Assembly (NCBI GenBank): GCA_036346355.1 | Contig: CM070576.1 | Span: forward strand, 54,297,712-54,361,711 | Source: Rhipidocladum racemiflorum | Lineage: Eukaryota; Streptophyta; Magnoliopsida; Poales; Poaceae | DNA length: 64,000 nt | Direction: 5' to 3' | Shown here: positions 44,601-55,239 of the stretch, one piece after another | Position numbering within the stretch: position 1 is the stretch's first letter | Layout of the letters: the number at the start of each line of letters is the position of its first letter | Position numbers and translations under genes: made by a program | Notes under the pieces: model-generated | Databases searched by the model: none | What the model saw: only the letters and a program-made list of their open reading frames with translations | Told to the model about the DNA's origin: nothing

Positions 44601-45290
44601 GCATATACGGGCACCTAAAGAGAGGAGTTAGCTAGGACAAGAAGCGAGGAGTACTCACGCCTTGGTGGCGGCGTAGACGCTGTAGAGCGGGTAGGAGGGC
44701 AGGATGGACGCGGCGCCGGAGCCGATGTTCACAATGGCGCCCCGCTTGCGCTCCACCATGCCGGGGAGAACGGCGTGCGTCACCCGCGTGAGCGCCTCGA
44801 CGTTAAGGCGGACCAGGTTCCTCATGAGCTCCTCGTCCACCTCGTGGAAGTAGCGGGCATACGGGTACGATATGCCGGCGCTGTTCACGAGCACGCCGAC
44901 GTCGAGGCACCGGATGGACTCCCCGAGAGCGTCCACGTTGGCGGCAAGGCCGTCGGCGGCGAAGTCGAGGACAAAGGTGCGGACCTCGATGCCAGGGTGC
45001 CTGGTCTTTATCTCCTTGGAAACCGCGGCGAGCTTCTCGGGGCTGCGCCCGACGAGGACGAGGCCGAGCCCCGCGGCCGCGAAGCGGAAGGCGAGCGCGC
45101 GGCCGATCCCGTCGGTGGCGCCGGTGACGACGGCCCAGGCACCGTAGCGGCGGCGCAGCGGCTTGGCTGGGCGGAGGAAGGCAGCGTAGAGCCACAGCAC
45201 CAGGCGCGCCGCGGCGCGCGCCGCGACGAGGAGACCCGCCGCCGCGAGCGCCAGCGCCCACGCGGGCTGCTCGCACGCCATCCCAGCCAT
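41634..45290 (-). CDS. KCR1: Very-long-chain 3-oxoacyl-CoA reductase (KCR/GL8-like)
   Basis: Catalyses the NADPH-dependent second step of fatty-acid elongation (3-ketoacyl-CoA to 3-hydroxyacyl-CoA) in the ER elongase complex, feeding cuticular wax, suberin and sphingolipid synthesis. Three exons: 44659-45290, 43148-43217 and 41634-41891, 319 residues, the usual family length. An N-terminal hydrophobic anchor lies at residues about 11-40. The short-chain dehydrogenase core has TGATDGIG (56-63), NSAG (136-139), a catalytic-type Ser in NIGSGAAS near 191, and Y206-x3-K210 split from the next exon after AATKA. Exon 2 reads [20 protein letters not shown]. The end KKAH fits a C-terminal KKxx ER-retrieval signal. 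The ATG at 45290 is used; a second Met at residue 4 is possible. No lesion is seen. Intron 2 contains a Mutator-type MITE and intron 1 another small MITE. The symbol is by family; the paralogue cannot be decided here. Confidence 0.93.
42213..42418. mobile_element. Mutator-type MITE in KCR intron 2
   Basis: 206-bp near-palindrome. The ends GGAAAAAAATTCTCTGCAGC and GCTGCAGAGAATTTTCTTCC continue as inverted repeats for about 90 bp per arm (inner arms CATACTTCATCAATCTC and GAGATTGATGAAGTATG). The exact 9-bp repeat CTCCACATG flanks it (42204-42212, 42419-42427), the length typical of Mutator-like elements. No ORF. In the KCR pre-mRNA it would form a long hairpin. Confidence 0.9.
43703..43850. mobile_element. 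Small 148-bp MITE in KCR intron 1
   Basis: Flanked by the exact 8-bp repeat GATCTAAA (43695-43702, 43851-43858). Arms GTGCTTGTATGCATCACT and AGTGATGTATAGAAGCAC are inverted repeats with two mismatches. An 8-bp duplication suggests the hAT group. No coding capacity. Confidence 0.65.
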
Positions 45291-45430
45291 GATGGATTCG
45301 GAAGGACGCTCTAGCTGTAATGGTGGCGTCGGATGCGTCTGCGATCGATCGGGGTCGGAGGCGGGCTATACATATAGCCAGGAGGAGAAGGGCTGGCTCA
45401 CCTTTCTACTACTGGAGTGAAATTTCGAAC
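45291..45430 (-). promoter_or_regulatory. KCR 5' UTR and core promoter
   Basis: Upstream of the KCR ATG on the minus strand. A TATA-like CTATATGTATAG lies at about 45365-45376, about 75 bp from the ATG, leaving a short leader. The rest of 45431-45654 shows no recognisable feature and probably contains further promoter sequence. Confidence 0.4.
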
Positions 45431-45654
45431 CAGTAAAATAAACGAGGTACTCTTCTCCAACTATGAGCAAGCTCACCTTAGGTGTGAGTACGGTTCATGA
45501 AGGTGTGGTGGACTAGGACTACCTTGGGTTAAGTGGACAGACGGACAGATGGTGCAGGTTGGGTCGTTGAGGCTTGATGAGCCAAGTAAATTCGGCAGTC
45601 AAAGTCTCACAGATGGCAGGCAGAGCACTTAAATCTCCCGCACTTATGAAAGTA

Positions 45655-46369
45655 CTAGAAACGCAAGCGCGGCATACGCCGCGCATGTGAACAACACGTT
45701 TTTTTGTCCCGGAGAAAAAACATGCTACTAAAATATTTTTCTCATGCTCCGGAGAGTAAACAGATCACAAAAATAATTTTTCCGGGAAAAACGGAGAAAG
45801 CGCACCGCACGCGCGAACGGAAAATATTTTTTGTTTTTTTTTTTCGGAGGAAAAACAGGCTACGGAAACATTTTTCGCATGCTCCGGAGAGCAAGCGGAT
45901 CACGAAAATATTTTTTGCGGGAAAAACGGAGAAAGCGCGCCGCGCACGCGAACAAATTTTTTTTTTCGGAGGAAAAACAGACGACGGAAACATTTTTCCC
46001 ATACTTCGGAGAGTAAACGGAACGCGAAAATATTTTTTTCGGGAAAAACGGAGAAAGGACCTGAACGAAAAGATAGGGACCTATTTGTTATAATTCTGGA
46101 CACATTCGCTATTTCGAATAAGTAAGAAAGGGCTCGCTTCGCAATTCGTATTTAACGGAGGCTCTTTGTGTAAAATAGCGAACGGAGGACCTAAGCGAAC
46201 AGCGAAAAATATTTTACGCTCACGAGAAAATTAAAAAGGATCTTTCGTAAACATAAAGGATCTATCCGTAATTCCTAAGAATCGGAGGTTTTTTTGCAAG
46301 AAATGGAGAGAGAGAGTGAGGAGACGTGGCATAATCGCCCTTCCCGGAAACCTTCCGGGTAATAATAAC
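45655..46369 (-). mobile_element. Helitron-like element 1
   Basis: On the minus strand the 3' end is a perfect 7-bp stem (GCGCGGC-GTAT-GCCGCGC, 45684-45667), eight bases, then CTAG (45658-45655), followed by a T. This is the classic Helitron terminus and AT target. The inside consists of about three degenerate A-rich units of about 130 bp (each with a T run, GGAGGAAAAAC, CATGCTCCGGAGAG and GGGAAAAACGGAGAAAG) and then a unique tail (GGGACCTATTTGTTATAATT). The 5' end near 46369 is not clean. No Rep/helicase sequence: non-autonomous. Lysine-rich ORFs in it are products of composition. Confidence 0.58.
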
Positions 46370-47395
46370 CTAGGATGGTACGCGCGCACGCCGCGCTGCT
46401 AACTGAAATGAATTTGTGTTTTTTCGGATAAAAACGGACCACGGAACAATTTTTAGAGAAAAGCGAGGAAAACGACGTAAAATATTTTTTCTCATGCTCG
46501 GAGAAAAAGCGAACAACGAAACCATTTTTTTCCAACAAAAGCGGATAAATGACGGACTAAAACGAATTCTCATTTTTTTTAGAGAAAACGGTAAGCGGAA
46601 TCATTTTTGCCATGCTCCGGAGGAAAAACGGATCACGAAAACATTTTTTCCCGCGCAAAACAGAGAAAGGAATCTTTTTTTTAGAGAAAACGGGCAACGA
46701 AAATATTTTTCCCACGCGGCGCACGTCGCGCGCGTGAACGGGAAACGAATTTGTGTTTTTTTTTTCGGGCAAAAAACGAAGAAAAACGAGGAAAAACGAC
46801 GTAAAACATTTTTCCCATGCCCTGGAGGAAAAACGAACAACGAAACTATTTTTCTCCAACAAAAACGGATAAACGACGGATGAAAAACGGATTTACATTT
46901 TTTTTAGAGAAACGGCAAATGAAAACATTTTCCCCATGCTCCGGAGAAAAAACGGATCATGAAAACATTTTTTCCGAGCAAAACGGAGAAAGGGAATTTT
47001 TTTTTGAGCGAAAACGGGTAACGAAAATATTTTTTTCATGCTCCGGAGAAAAAACGGACTACGAAAACATTTTTTCCGGGCAAAACGGAAAAAGGACCCG
47101 AACGTAAAGCACAGGGACCTATTTGTTATAATTTTGGACCTATTCGCTATTTTGAAAAATTAGAAAAGGGCTCGTTCGCTATTCGCATTTAATGGGGGGG
47201 TCCCCTTGTAAAATATCGAACGAGGGACCTAAACGCGAAACGGGGAAATCTATTTTCCTCTCACAGAAAATCGCACAAGGACCTATACGTAATTTAAAAA
47301 AAACGGAGGGCTTTTTCGGAAAATAGAGGAGAGAGAAGGTGGAGGTGAGGTGGATGCTTGAGGAGCCTTGAAACCTCCCATATGTAATTGAGGGA
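46370..47395 (-). mobile_element. Helitron-like element 2, head-to-tail with element 1
   Basis: The minus-strand 3' end has a GC hairpin (GCGCG...CGCGC, 46396-46382), the same eight-base spacer length, then CTAG (46373-46370). A plausible 5' end, TCCCTCAATTAC preceded by A, is at 47395. The inside repeats a block of about 340 bp twice (46418-46754, 46755-47096), then the same tail as element 1 (GGGACCTATTTGTTATAATT at about 47121). The base after CTAG is not the expected T, so one junction is rearranged. Confidence 0.52.
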
Positions 47396-47533
47396 TAATA
47401 CATCAGTTTTTTTTTTGTTTAAATGAACGTATACATCGTTTGCAAACTGAGGTTCATTGTATGGGAACGAAGCTCTGTGAAAAAAAGATGGTTCTGTTGC
47501 TCAGTTGGAAGAATTTGTGGACGACCGTGATTA
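47396..47533. other. Short spacer between Helitron-like element and MITE
   Basis: 138 bp without recognisable features apart from a 10-base T run near 47408. Confidence 0.4.
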
Positions 47534-47786
47534 GACTATCTCCAGCAATTTCCTTTCATTCTATTCTCTTCTCTATTTCTTTCCTCATATTTATTTCATT
47601 TATTTTCTACTATCTCCGGCAGCATCCCCCCAAGAGATTTGTGAATGGATTGGGAAGAGAATCCCTTTCTAAAGGGATTCACTGTTTGAATCCCTTCCGA
47701 ATGGAATCGTGAAGGGAATCCGCTGGAGCACTTAGGATCTGTTCGCGAAGGGATTTCGAGGGGAAGGGAAGCTGCTGGAGATAGTC
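47534..47786. mobile_element. PIF/Harbinger-type MITE
   Basis: 253 bp. TTA duplications at 47531-47533 and 47787-47789 flank inverted repeats GACTATCTCCAGCA and TGCTGGAGATAGTC. The TWA target and repeat length fit Harbinger/Tourist MITEs. It contains smaller palindromes (GAATCCCTTTCTAAAGGGAT near 47661). Confidence 0.82.
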
Positions 47787-48330
47787 TTAGGCCTGAGAAG
47801 TTAGGCGCCATCTGTCATGCATGATTCTCACCCAATGCCAATCCTAATCGTCCATTTTTGTACTGAGAAGCATGCATTATCAAGATATTACTCTCATCGT
47901 TCAAGTTTACTGGATCTATATTGTTATAGTCTTTTTCATACCTATCAGACGTATTTTATATTCTAATACAAAAATTAGTGCGATGTTTTCTTCATATCTC
48001 TAATAAATATCCATAATTACTTGATATTCCTTACATGCATGCATTGAATATAATACTTAGAGATAATAATTATAGATAACATAGTCATTTTTTTAATGCA
48101 TCTTTTGTTTATGTGTCAAGTGAAAATAGAAAATATGCCATAAAAACTTAGATGGATAGAGTATCTAAGTACAAACGGGGTTCGATCGTGCCGGGTAGAA
48201 ACACATGGCACGGGGGCCAAGGATGGACATGAGTGGGCGGGGCTTTGCATGCCAACCTGGTCACACGAAGAGCCGATGCGTGAATTTTTTTAAATAATAT
48301 TTTTTAAAAAATCTTTTTATAGAAAAATAG
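47787..48330. other. Intergenic DNA without recognised features
   Basis: AT-rich, no exon or terminal repeat recognised. Confidence 0.4.
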
Positions 48331-48332
48331 TA

Positions 48333-48593
48333 CTCCCTCCAGTTTGATAATAGCTGTCGTTTTGGACATAGTGATGGTCAAACTTTCAAAACTTTGACTG
48401 TCGATATATTTTTAAATATTTAAACTGGATACAAGAAAAATTATATGTGTAGATTTGTCTCGAGAAGTACTTTCATAATATTATAATTTTATTAGGTTTT
48501 ATAAATATATTACAATAAAAATTAGCGGTCAAAGTTGTGTTTTGAAAACCGTGTCGATGTCCAAAACGAAAGATATTATCAAAATGGAGGGAG
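48333..48593. mobile_element. Stowaway-type MITE E
   Basis: 261 bp with TA duplications (48331-48332, 48594-48595), ends CTCCCTCCAGTTTGATAATA and TATTATCAAAATGGAGGGAG. It has the same internal sequence as MITEs C and D and is the best-preserved copy in the window. Confidence 0.92.
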
Positions 48594-48595
48594 TA

Positions 48596-49254
48596 TGCCA
48601 AAGCAAAACTTTGCAAAAATACCTACATCTCGCCATTTGAATTGACGATATGTCTCTTTAGCCAGTTGAAATGGCGACAGAGAGCTTTGCATGCCTACCT
48701 GACCACATAGAGAATTAGAGAGTCGATGCGCGGTGCAGGTCGGCCTGGCCTCGTGGACGACAGACGGTAGGGTAGCTAGACCACGTAGCGCACTTGTAAT
48801 GTGTTGCGCGGATAGGACAGAGTATGAAGGACTCTTGTACCGCGCCATGCGTGTTTGATGCCAATAAGAACACGGCAGCTGCCGACGCAGGAGGAGGGTG
48901 CCAGCTAAGGAGGTGGCGACGCTTAGTGTTGCGGCTGTCACGTGGTGGCTGGTTAGGGTTCAAGGTTGGCTACCCCGTGCGCCGTGTGGTAGGAAATTGG
49001 TGGTGCAGTGTCCGGTCGTCATGAACTACTTATGCGAGTGGCCCAACCCACCGCCACTGCATGTGTCAGTTGCCATTGCCCATTGCCATGGCCAGTCAGG
49101 CATGCCGATGGGCGGGGGCGTAGCCAACTGGGGTTTCGTTGGGCTAGAGCCCACCCTCTGACTACTGGACCCTAAATACCATTGTTAGTGCCGACGCTCA
49201 AGTTTTGGCATAGCAGCAGCAAGTGCACACACGCTCGGGTGGAGCTAGATGAAG
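48596..49254. other. Intergenic DNA without recognised features
   Basis: Moderately GC-rich, with only short overlapping frames on both strands; none resembles a known protein and none has supporting splice structure. No gene is called. Confidence 0.4.
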
Positions 49255-49656
49255 GGCATGTTTGGGAGGGTTACGGCTGGGCTGAAAAGCTGCTTTTGGC
49301 TTGTTGGGCTGTAAAGCAGTTGTAGCTGGCGGCTGTGGCTTTTCTTGATATGTCGTTTGGCAAACTGGCTGTTGCTGTTGTAGCTTTTGGGGGCAACCGA
49401 GTGGGGAGTCGGGGAGGTGGCACCCGAGCCGGAGGGAGTCGAGGAGGCGACCGAGCGGGGTGACGACGGGGCGAGAAGGCATGCGGAGCGAGTGGGGAAG
49501 CGGTCGAGCGAAACCACAGCTGAAAATCACCTCCCTACCAGCTGTGACTTTTGGGGGTGCTTCAGCTGTGACTTAGCTGTGCAGCTACTTTGCAGCTGGG
49601 CTGTTTAGGGGAGCTTTAGGCCCAAAGCTAAAGCACAGCTCCCCCCAAACATGGCC
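49255..49656. mobile_element. MITE-like element with GGCCATGTTTGG ends and a GC-rich core
   Basis: Ends GGCATGTTTGGGAGG and CCCCCCAAACATGGCC are inverted repeats; GAAG lies on both sides (49251-49254, 49657-49660). The arms are rich in AGCTGTG/AAGCTGC words. The middle (about 49395-49515) is a purine-rich GC block with different composition, so it may be foreign sequence captured in the element. Confidence 0.55.
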
Positions 49657-51973
49657 GAAGAAGTTTCGCTAGGTGGTGAGCTGCTTCATGTGCCATGTGC
49701 CTTGGTGGGTCGCTGCTTGTTGAAGGTATAATTTGGAAATTAGTAACTTCACTTGCTGTCTGGAAAACTGGATTCAAACTTTAGCGGCACGCAGAGACCA
49801 TAGAGAGAGATGAGGGGCGGCTCGACACCTTTCCTTTGTCAGGACATAGCAGGCCAACAAGTCAGGAGTGCTTGATGGTTGACGCACGTCGTGAGGAGTC
49901 GACGATTGCGAGGGCACGACAATGATGTCTAGTGGATACCAAGGAGCCAATGAGGGAACGTGCATGCAACGACGGGCAACCCACTACGACGACGATGACG
50001 ACCACATCAACAAAGAAGCAATGTGAGCCCATTTTTTTGATATATATGTATGTATGTATATATATATATATATATATAAAAAAGATTTTTTTTATCAATT
50101 GTAACTGTGTCAGTGGATTGAATATAGACAATGATCGATATGTTTAATTGATTAGTGCTAACTGGTTCATAGATTTTCTAACAATTTGATAAGCAAACGT
50201 TGCATAAGTATTTCTTAAATAATAAAGTAATAGTAGTAACCCTCGAACTGATGAGAACACAACATAAGTTGTTTAATATGTTTGTCTCAATTTAGCCTAA
50301 TCCTTTGAGCACATCCATTATTTTTATCTTGGCTTCACCATTGACGGTGGGGGAGGTGCAAAGCGCAAGTGCGCTTGTGGGTTACAGCTCGTTCTTGCGT
50401 GGCTTTTCCCGATGAAGCACGGTGTGGTGTGGTGACGGTGGCACCATGGGCAGGGGTGTCTCGCTGTCGTGAGCATTGATGGTTTGTGATATAGCCAACT
50501 AATTTCCAGTTGCGTTGAGGGTAGAGGTGGAGTTTGGTGGTGCTGTACCAACATGACACGGCCCCAACAGGCTTTGGGTCATGGACGACCTCTTTGCTGT
50601 GCAATGTCGTGTTGGTCCGACTCGTCTCCGATGAGGCCTAGGTGTGGCCTAGGGCACACCGTGGGGGCCCATGCCTTGTTCTGTTGGACTTGTGGGGTTG
50701 TGGACGCCGCTGCTATCGGTTCGTCGCCATGGACAGCACTAAGAATGAGGAGCGGGCATAACCGTCAACGAGGATCTGGTACACACAATTATTTTGGGGG
50801 AAAAGAACTAAATTTTATTTATTCATTAGGGAAAGGAACGTTGGATCCGGTGCTGAGGCGATGAGGATCGTTGAGATCTAGCGCCGTTGGCGTCTTCTTC
50901 CTCTCCAGTCACCACCGTCTTCTTTCTCAGGACGGTCGACAAAGCTGGTGGTGCGGTGCAGCAAAGCCATATCCGACAACATCTAACCGAAGGCCGCTGG
51001 ATTTGGCACTAAGGCGATGGGGATGGTGAGGAAGGGGCAGCATAGGACGGCATGAGAGGTGGAAGAGGTACGAAGAGATGGCAATCGAGCCGGATGGGTC
51101 ATGAGAGGAGACAAAGAGGAGAGGTAGTATTTGATGATAGGCTAGGCCGCTGGGGTAAGTTTGTTAATGATGAGCTGTGCTGTAGATAAGATGTTTTTTT
51201 TACAAAAGGGTCATTTTCGTGCCGAGCCGGCCCAAGCACAACCCAGTTGACCGTGTTGTGTTGCCCATCATGTCGAGTTTCTAAGCCCATCAAGATCTAT
51301 CATTCATGCCGGCCAACGTAGCCCAAAGACATCCTGCCATGTCGGCCTGAAGACATCCGCTCTGTGTAGCGCTTTGGGTTGTGCTCGGTAGCCATGTCGA
51401 GAGCCATCCCAAAAAGATACGGCCCATTGCCCAGGTATGGTTGAGGGCATCATTGGGCAGGATGGGGCAATGTGTACTGACACAATCACAATCTTGCGGC
51501 CCATTAGACAAGTCGGAATAAGAGGGCATGAGTCTACCCATCGGCATACAAGCAGTAACAAACTGACAAACTGCTACACCAGTATCTTTACCACTTTAAG
51601 AGAAAGTAGTGGTGGTGATTCATCTGACTCTCCTACTCCAACTCCCTTTTCCACTCCCTCAAAAATCTCTAATAAAAACAGAAAACAATATATTGACAAA
51701 TAAATTCTATCTCCTTAAATATTCACTAATAGAAAGAAATAATATATCAATAAAAAAATTCTATCTCTCTAAAAATTCTCTAGTAAACAAACATAAAAAT
51801 ATGTGTGGCAAAGCCAATGGCATGGAGGCGAGATGATCAAATGTTGGGTAGGTCGATTCCGACAATACCGACTCAACGCACCGGGGGTAATATGATTTTT
51901 GTTATCTATAGCAAAGCACGAGGTATTCAGCTAGTGTATGATAAAGTATCTTTGCACGGATACATGTTGGGGT
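49657..51973. other. Long intergenic stretch
   Basis: No gene supported. A (TA)n/(TATG)n microsatellite lies at about 50039-50080. Short ORFs of up to about 100 codons occur on both strands without family resemblance. Some blocks (50330-51300) have raised GC and could be decayed gene or transposon fragments, but nothing decisive is seen. Confidence 0.4.
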
Positions 51974-52129
51974 CAAGGATCAAAATCCTAGCGAAACTTC
52001 GGTGAAATCTCGGATTTCAACCCCCTCTGAGATTTATAATCCTAATAGAATAAAAAAATTTAAAAAAACAACAATTACGTGAATTTCGGCGAAATCAGGA
52101 GTTGCTACAAAAATCAAACGGAGTTGATA

Positions 52130-52205
52130 TTTTTGAACAGGATTTGAAAGCGCTCGCTGTGAGAGATCCATGGTTCGACTCCTGGCAGGCCACATTTTTT
52201 TACCA
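52130..52205 (+). repeat. tRNA-like fragment ending in a T run (SINE-like)
   Basis: GATCCATGGTTCGACTCCTG contains a canonical T-loop/B-box (GGTTCGACTCC), followed by GGCAGGCCA and a T7 run, as at the end of a Pol III transcript. The 5' half is not tRNA-like enough to fold. Probably a decayed SINE or tRNA-derived insertion inside copy B. Confidence 0.4.
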
Positions 52206-52261
52206 TTAACCATCCAAACTTTATATAGCAGTGATATGCTAAATAAAACTGAACAACATTC

Positions 52262-52350
52262 GTAGCTCAGAGCCTCAGATGGTTAGAGGCTTTAGTGCAC
52301 TGTGAAGGAGGTCCTTGAGTTCAAGTCTCATGACACAATATTTTTTTTTT
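52262..52350 (+). repeat. tRNA-like SINE module with A- and B-box
   Basis: A D-arm-like GCCTCAGATGGTTAGAGGC (A-box), then a T-arm TTGAG-TTCAAGT-CTCAT with a canonical 7-base loop (B-box), then a T10 run at about 52342. There is no proper acceptor stem, so it is not a working tRNA. Grass SINEs such as p-SINE1 and Au end in short T runs; this fits that type. Confidence 0.5.
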
Positions 52351-52464
52351 AATCAAAATTTAGCAGATGGGAAAGAGGAGGAAGATTAACCTGAAGCAAA
52401 AAAAAAAGGATACATACTGGATAGTGTCCGGCAAAGAATATTAGATTTTCCAAGGACATGAATC

Positions 52465-52683
52465 TGTTAGGAAACTGATTCCGTATCCTATATGGACTCT
52501 TCCTTATCTCTAGCAGAACCGCTATATATAGGAGGCAGGGGCTACCCCTTTGTACAGACAAGCATACAGAATAATAAAGCAGGCCCGTTCCTCCTCATAT
52601 TGTGTCTCTAAGCGCCTCTCTTTACGTTCTCCGGTTTAGATCTATTAGGCAACCGGACTGTTCCGATGCGAGGTTGTCTAACA
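52465..52683 (+). repeat. 5' LTR of Copia-2
   Basis: 219 bp with a TATA-like CTATATATAGGAGG near 52521. The transcript start is probably about 30 bp downstream. Differs from the 3' LTR by small indels. Confidence 0.92.
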
Positions 52684-52699
52684 CGTTATCAGCACGAAG

Positions 52700-54900
52700 C
52701 TCTGAGAGAGAAGATTGAAGGTGAGAAAAGACAAGTGAAGGATCATCGGCGGCGACGAGCGTCTACTACGGCGTTGATCGCGATCCGATCTGCAATCAAC
52801 TCGCCATCAAGCCGGCATCCACTCGGATTGCGAGAAATAAAGTCCTACGCGACTCTATCCTCTGCGATAGTCACGGAAAGCAGATTGAAAAGTGAGAAAG
52901 GTGAGCGAGGATTGTTCTAATCGCTCGTTGAATCTTTGCATGCATCTAATCTCGCATTATGTATTGTATTACGTCATGTACGAAGCTTCCTGACGATTAC
53001 ATGAAGATAGTACATGATAATTTCTGATTAAGGGGCATGAAGCCCACGATCTATGAATCAACAACGTACATCACAATGAAAGCAAAACGCACGAATCGTT
53101 GATCGAGCCTGCAGCTGGTAGCGCCTGAAAGCGCGCGCCAGCGACCGACCTTGCGCTTTAAGTGCCGCGGCGCTTTGAAGCGCCACGATGCGCCGCTGTC
53201 GCCAGGCTACGCCAGCGCCGATTCCACCGAAGCTTGGGCACCTCGATTCAATTGGGCGGGGAAGTCCATCGCATAGTGGACATGAAGTCCCATGGCCATG
53301 TTGAATGAAAAAAAAAAAAAAAGAAAAAAAAGAAACGGCGGCTCAGTTTGTAGCGCCCAAAGCGATCTGAGACGCGGCTCAGTTCTCTCCAGCTCGAAGC
53401 TTGGCCAGGCCGTCTTGCCGTCGTAAATCGCCGAGCTGCCTTGGCCCGACAATCGCCCAGTGCAGTCTCAGCGGCTTCGATTGGACTTGAAGTCCAGTCC
53501 ATGCGGCCCATTGGGTGGCCTCCACGATTGGTACAGCGTCTTGGAGAGTTGGAGGTCCCCGCGTTTCACTTACCAAGGAACATTCGCGTATGGGGTGGAT
53601 GGAACCCAATTGTGTCGAGGTTAAGGATAAGGAAAAGGGACACATGGACATGGAGTCCTATCACGTGACCTCTAAACTTGAAGTTCTCCTTTTCCTTTTC
53701 CTATACGTGACCCTATGCAAATATTCATATCTTTTTTTCTTTTCTGTTTTTGTTTTTAATTGATTATTAATTCAGAAAATCAATTAGAAATTTCAGAAAA
53801 ATTACTGAAAATTGCAAGAAAAATATGGAAAATAGCTAGAAAAGTGCGGAAAATTTATGGCTCTGTTTTTAATATATCATAGCCTTATTTTCTACATTTA
53901 TGAATATTTGCATGTATCGTTTGCTTTGTTTAGCTTACTGAAAATTCATGAGAATTTACTTTCCCGCATTTATGAATTATGGAATTTATTTTCTGTATTT
54001 TATGAATTATGCAATTATTGTTTATTTTGAATTTATGAATTATGTCATGTTGATATTTGCTTTGAAATTAATTTTTTACGTTTGTGCGGTAATTACGAAA
54101 ATTGCTTGGAAATTAAGAGAATTATGAAAAGTGTTAGGAAAATTCGAATTTCTCATACAGCAGTTTATGAGAACATGGGTGGTTGGGATTTGATTTTGGT
54201 AATGAATAAACAGATATGAGACAATTGGTGTCTAGGAAAACACACATGAGGCTTGGTTCTTTAATTGGCACGAGAAGCGGAAGTGCTCCTCTCATGTGTG
54301 AGCCCTAGAGGCGAGTTGACCTGGCCAAGAGTCAAATTGACAGAGATATTCATTACTGTTTTCGTTCAGTACCAACAAGAATTATATAAGTTGTAATTAG
54401 GCTTATGCCATGTTTAATTCATGTTGCAATTTATTTTGTTATCAAGTGATCTTTGGAAAATTCTTTGTATAATTAACGAAAAATTGCCAAATACTAAGAA
54501 AAATTCGGAAATTTCTGAGAATTTATTTCGCATTTATGAATTTATGAATTGTGCAATTATTGTTTATACGAATATTTATGAATACATTGTATATATGAAT
54601 CTCGCACTTATGAATCTAGCATCATGAATCTTGTATTTATGAATCTTGAAATTATTGCTTTCTTTTAGTTTACTTGGAAATTCATGAGAATTTAATTATG
54701 CAATTATGAATCTTGCAACCACTCTCTATTAGATTACGAAGTAATCTAATGAAAGAATCTATGAATATGTAAATACACGGCATTGTCATATGTGAGTTTT
54801 GAAGAAGCGTAGAATGGTGAACTATCTCATATGGGAATCAATGTGAATCGTGTTTATGAGCAAGAAGCTCTGAATTGCCATCGGTTTAGGGTCCTCGAAG
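52700..54900 (+). other. Leader of Copia-2: GC-rich block then AT-rich repeats
   Basis: Between the primer-binding site and the first protein remnants. A GC-rich block (about 53100-53560, GCGCC/GCCGC words) is followed by AT-rich DNA (53690-54770) with many ATTTATGAATT and GAAAATT words. Same order as the Copia-3 leader. No ORF supported; gag was not recognised and may be lost or lie in 54340-55240. Confidence 0.45.
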
Positions 54901-55239
54901 GACAAGTAACCTCTTGCAGAGCAAAGCGATCAAATTTTGTACTCAGGTATCACTTTTACGGTATGAATAATGAATACATGGTGAGGTGAGTGCACTTGAA
55001 TTATGGACTGCACCCAGAAGCGATTAGAAACTCAAATCCACCATCTTGCTCCAAGCACAGCCAAGATTGAAGGGGTGCTTTGAAAGTTTGAGGCTCTGAA
55101 ACGATGTGGTTGTTAATGAATTTTGAATAAAAGAATTGTAAGCTCTCGAAGAGTATACATTTTCTTTTCTCATGAATAAATTTCAATTTATTCTTTATTC
55201 AGTATTCTATATTTTCAAGCAATATTTGAATTACTTTGC

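Noticed and set aside
45704..47107. Lysine- and glutamate-rich ORFs of up to 155 codons
   Set aside because: They are translations of the degenerate A-rich repeats in the Helitron-like elements; several frames are open equally.
48596..51973. Short ORFs as genes
   Set aside because: None has splice structure, family motifs or composition distinct from its surroundings.
52262..52350. Functional tRNA gene
   Set aside because: A D-arm and T-arm are visible but there is no pairing acceptor stem and the anticodon arm is not convincing.
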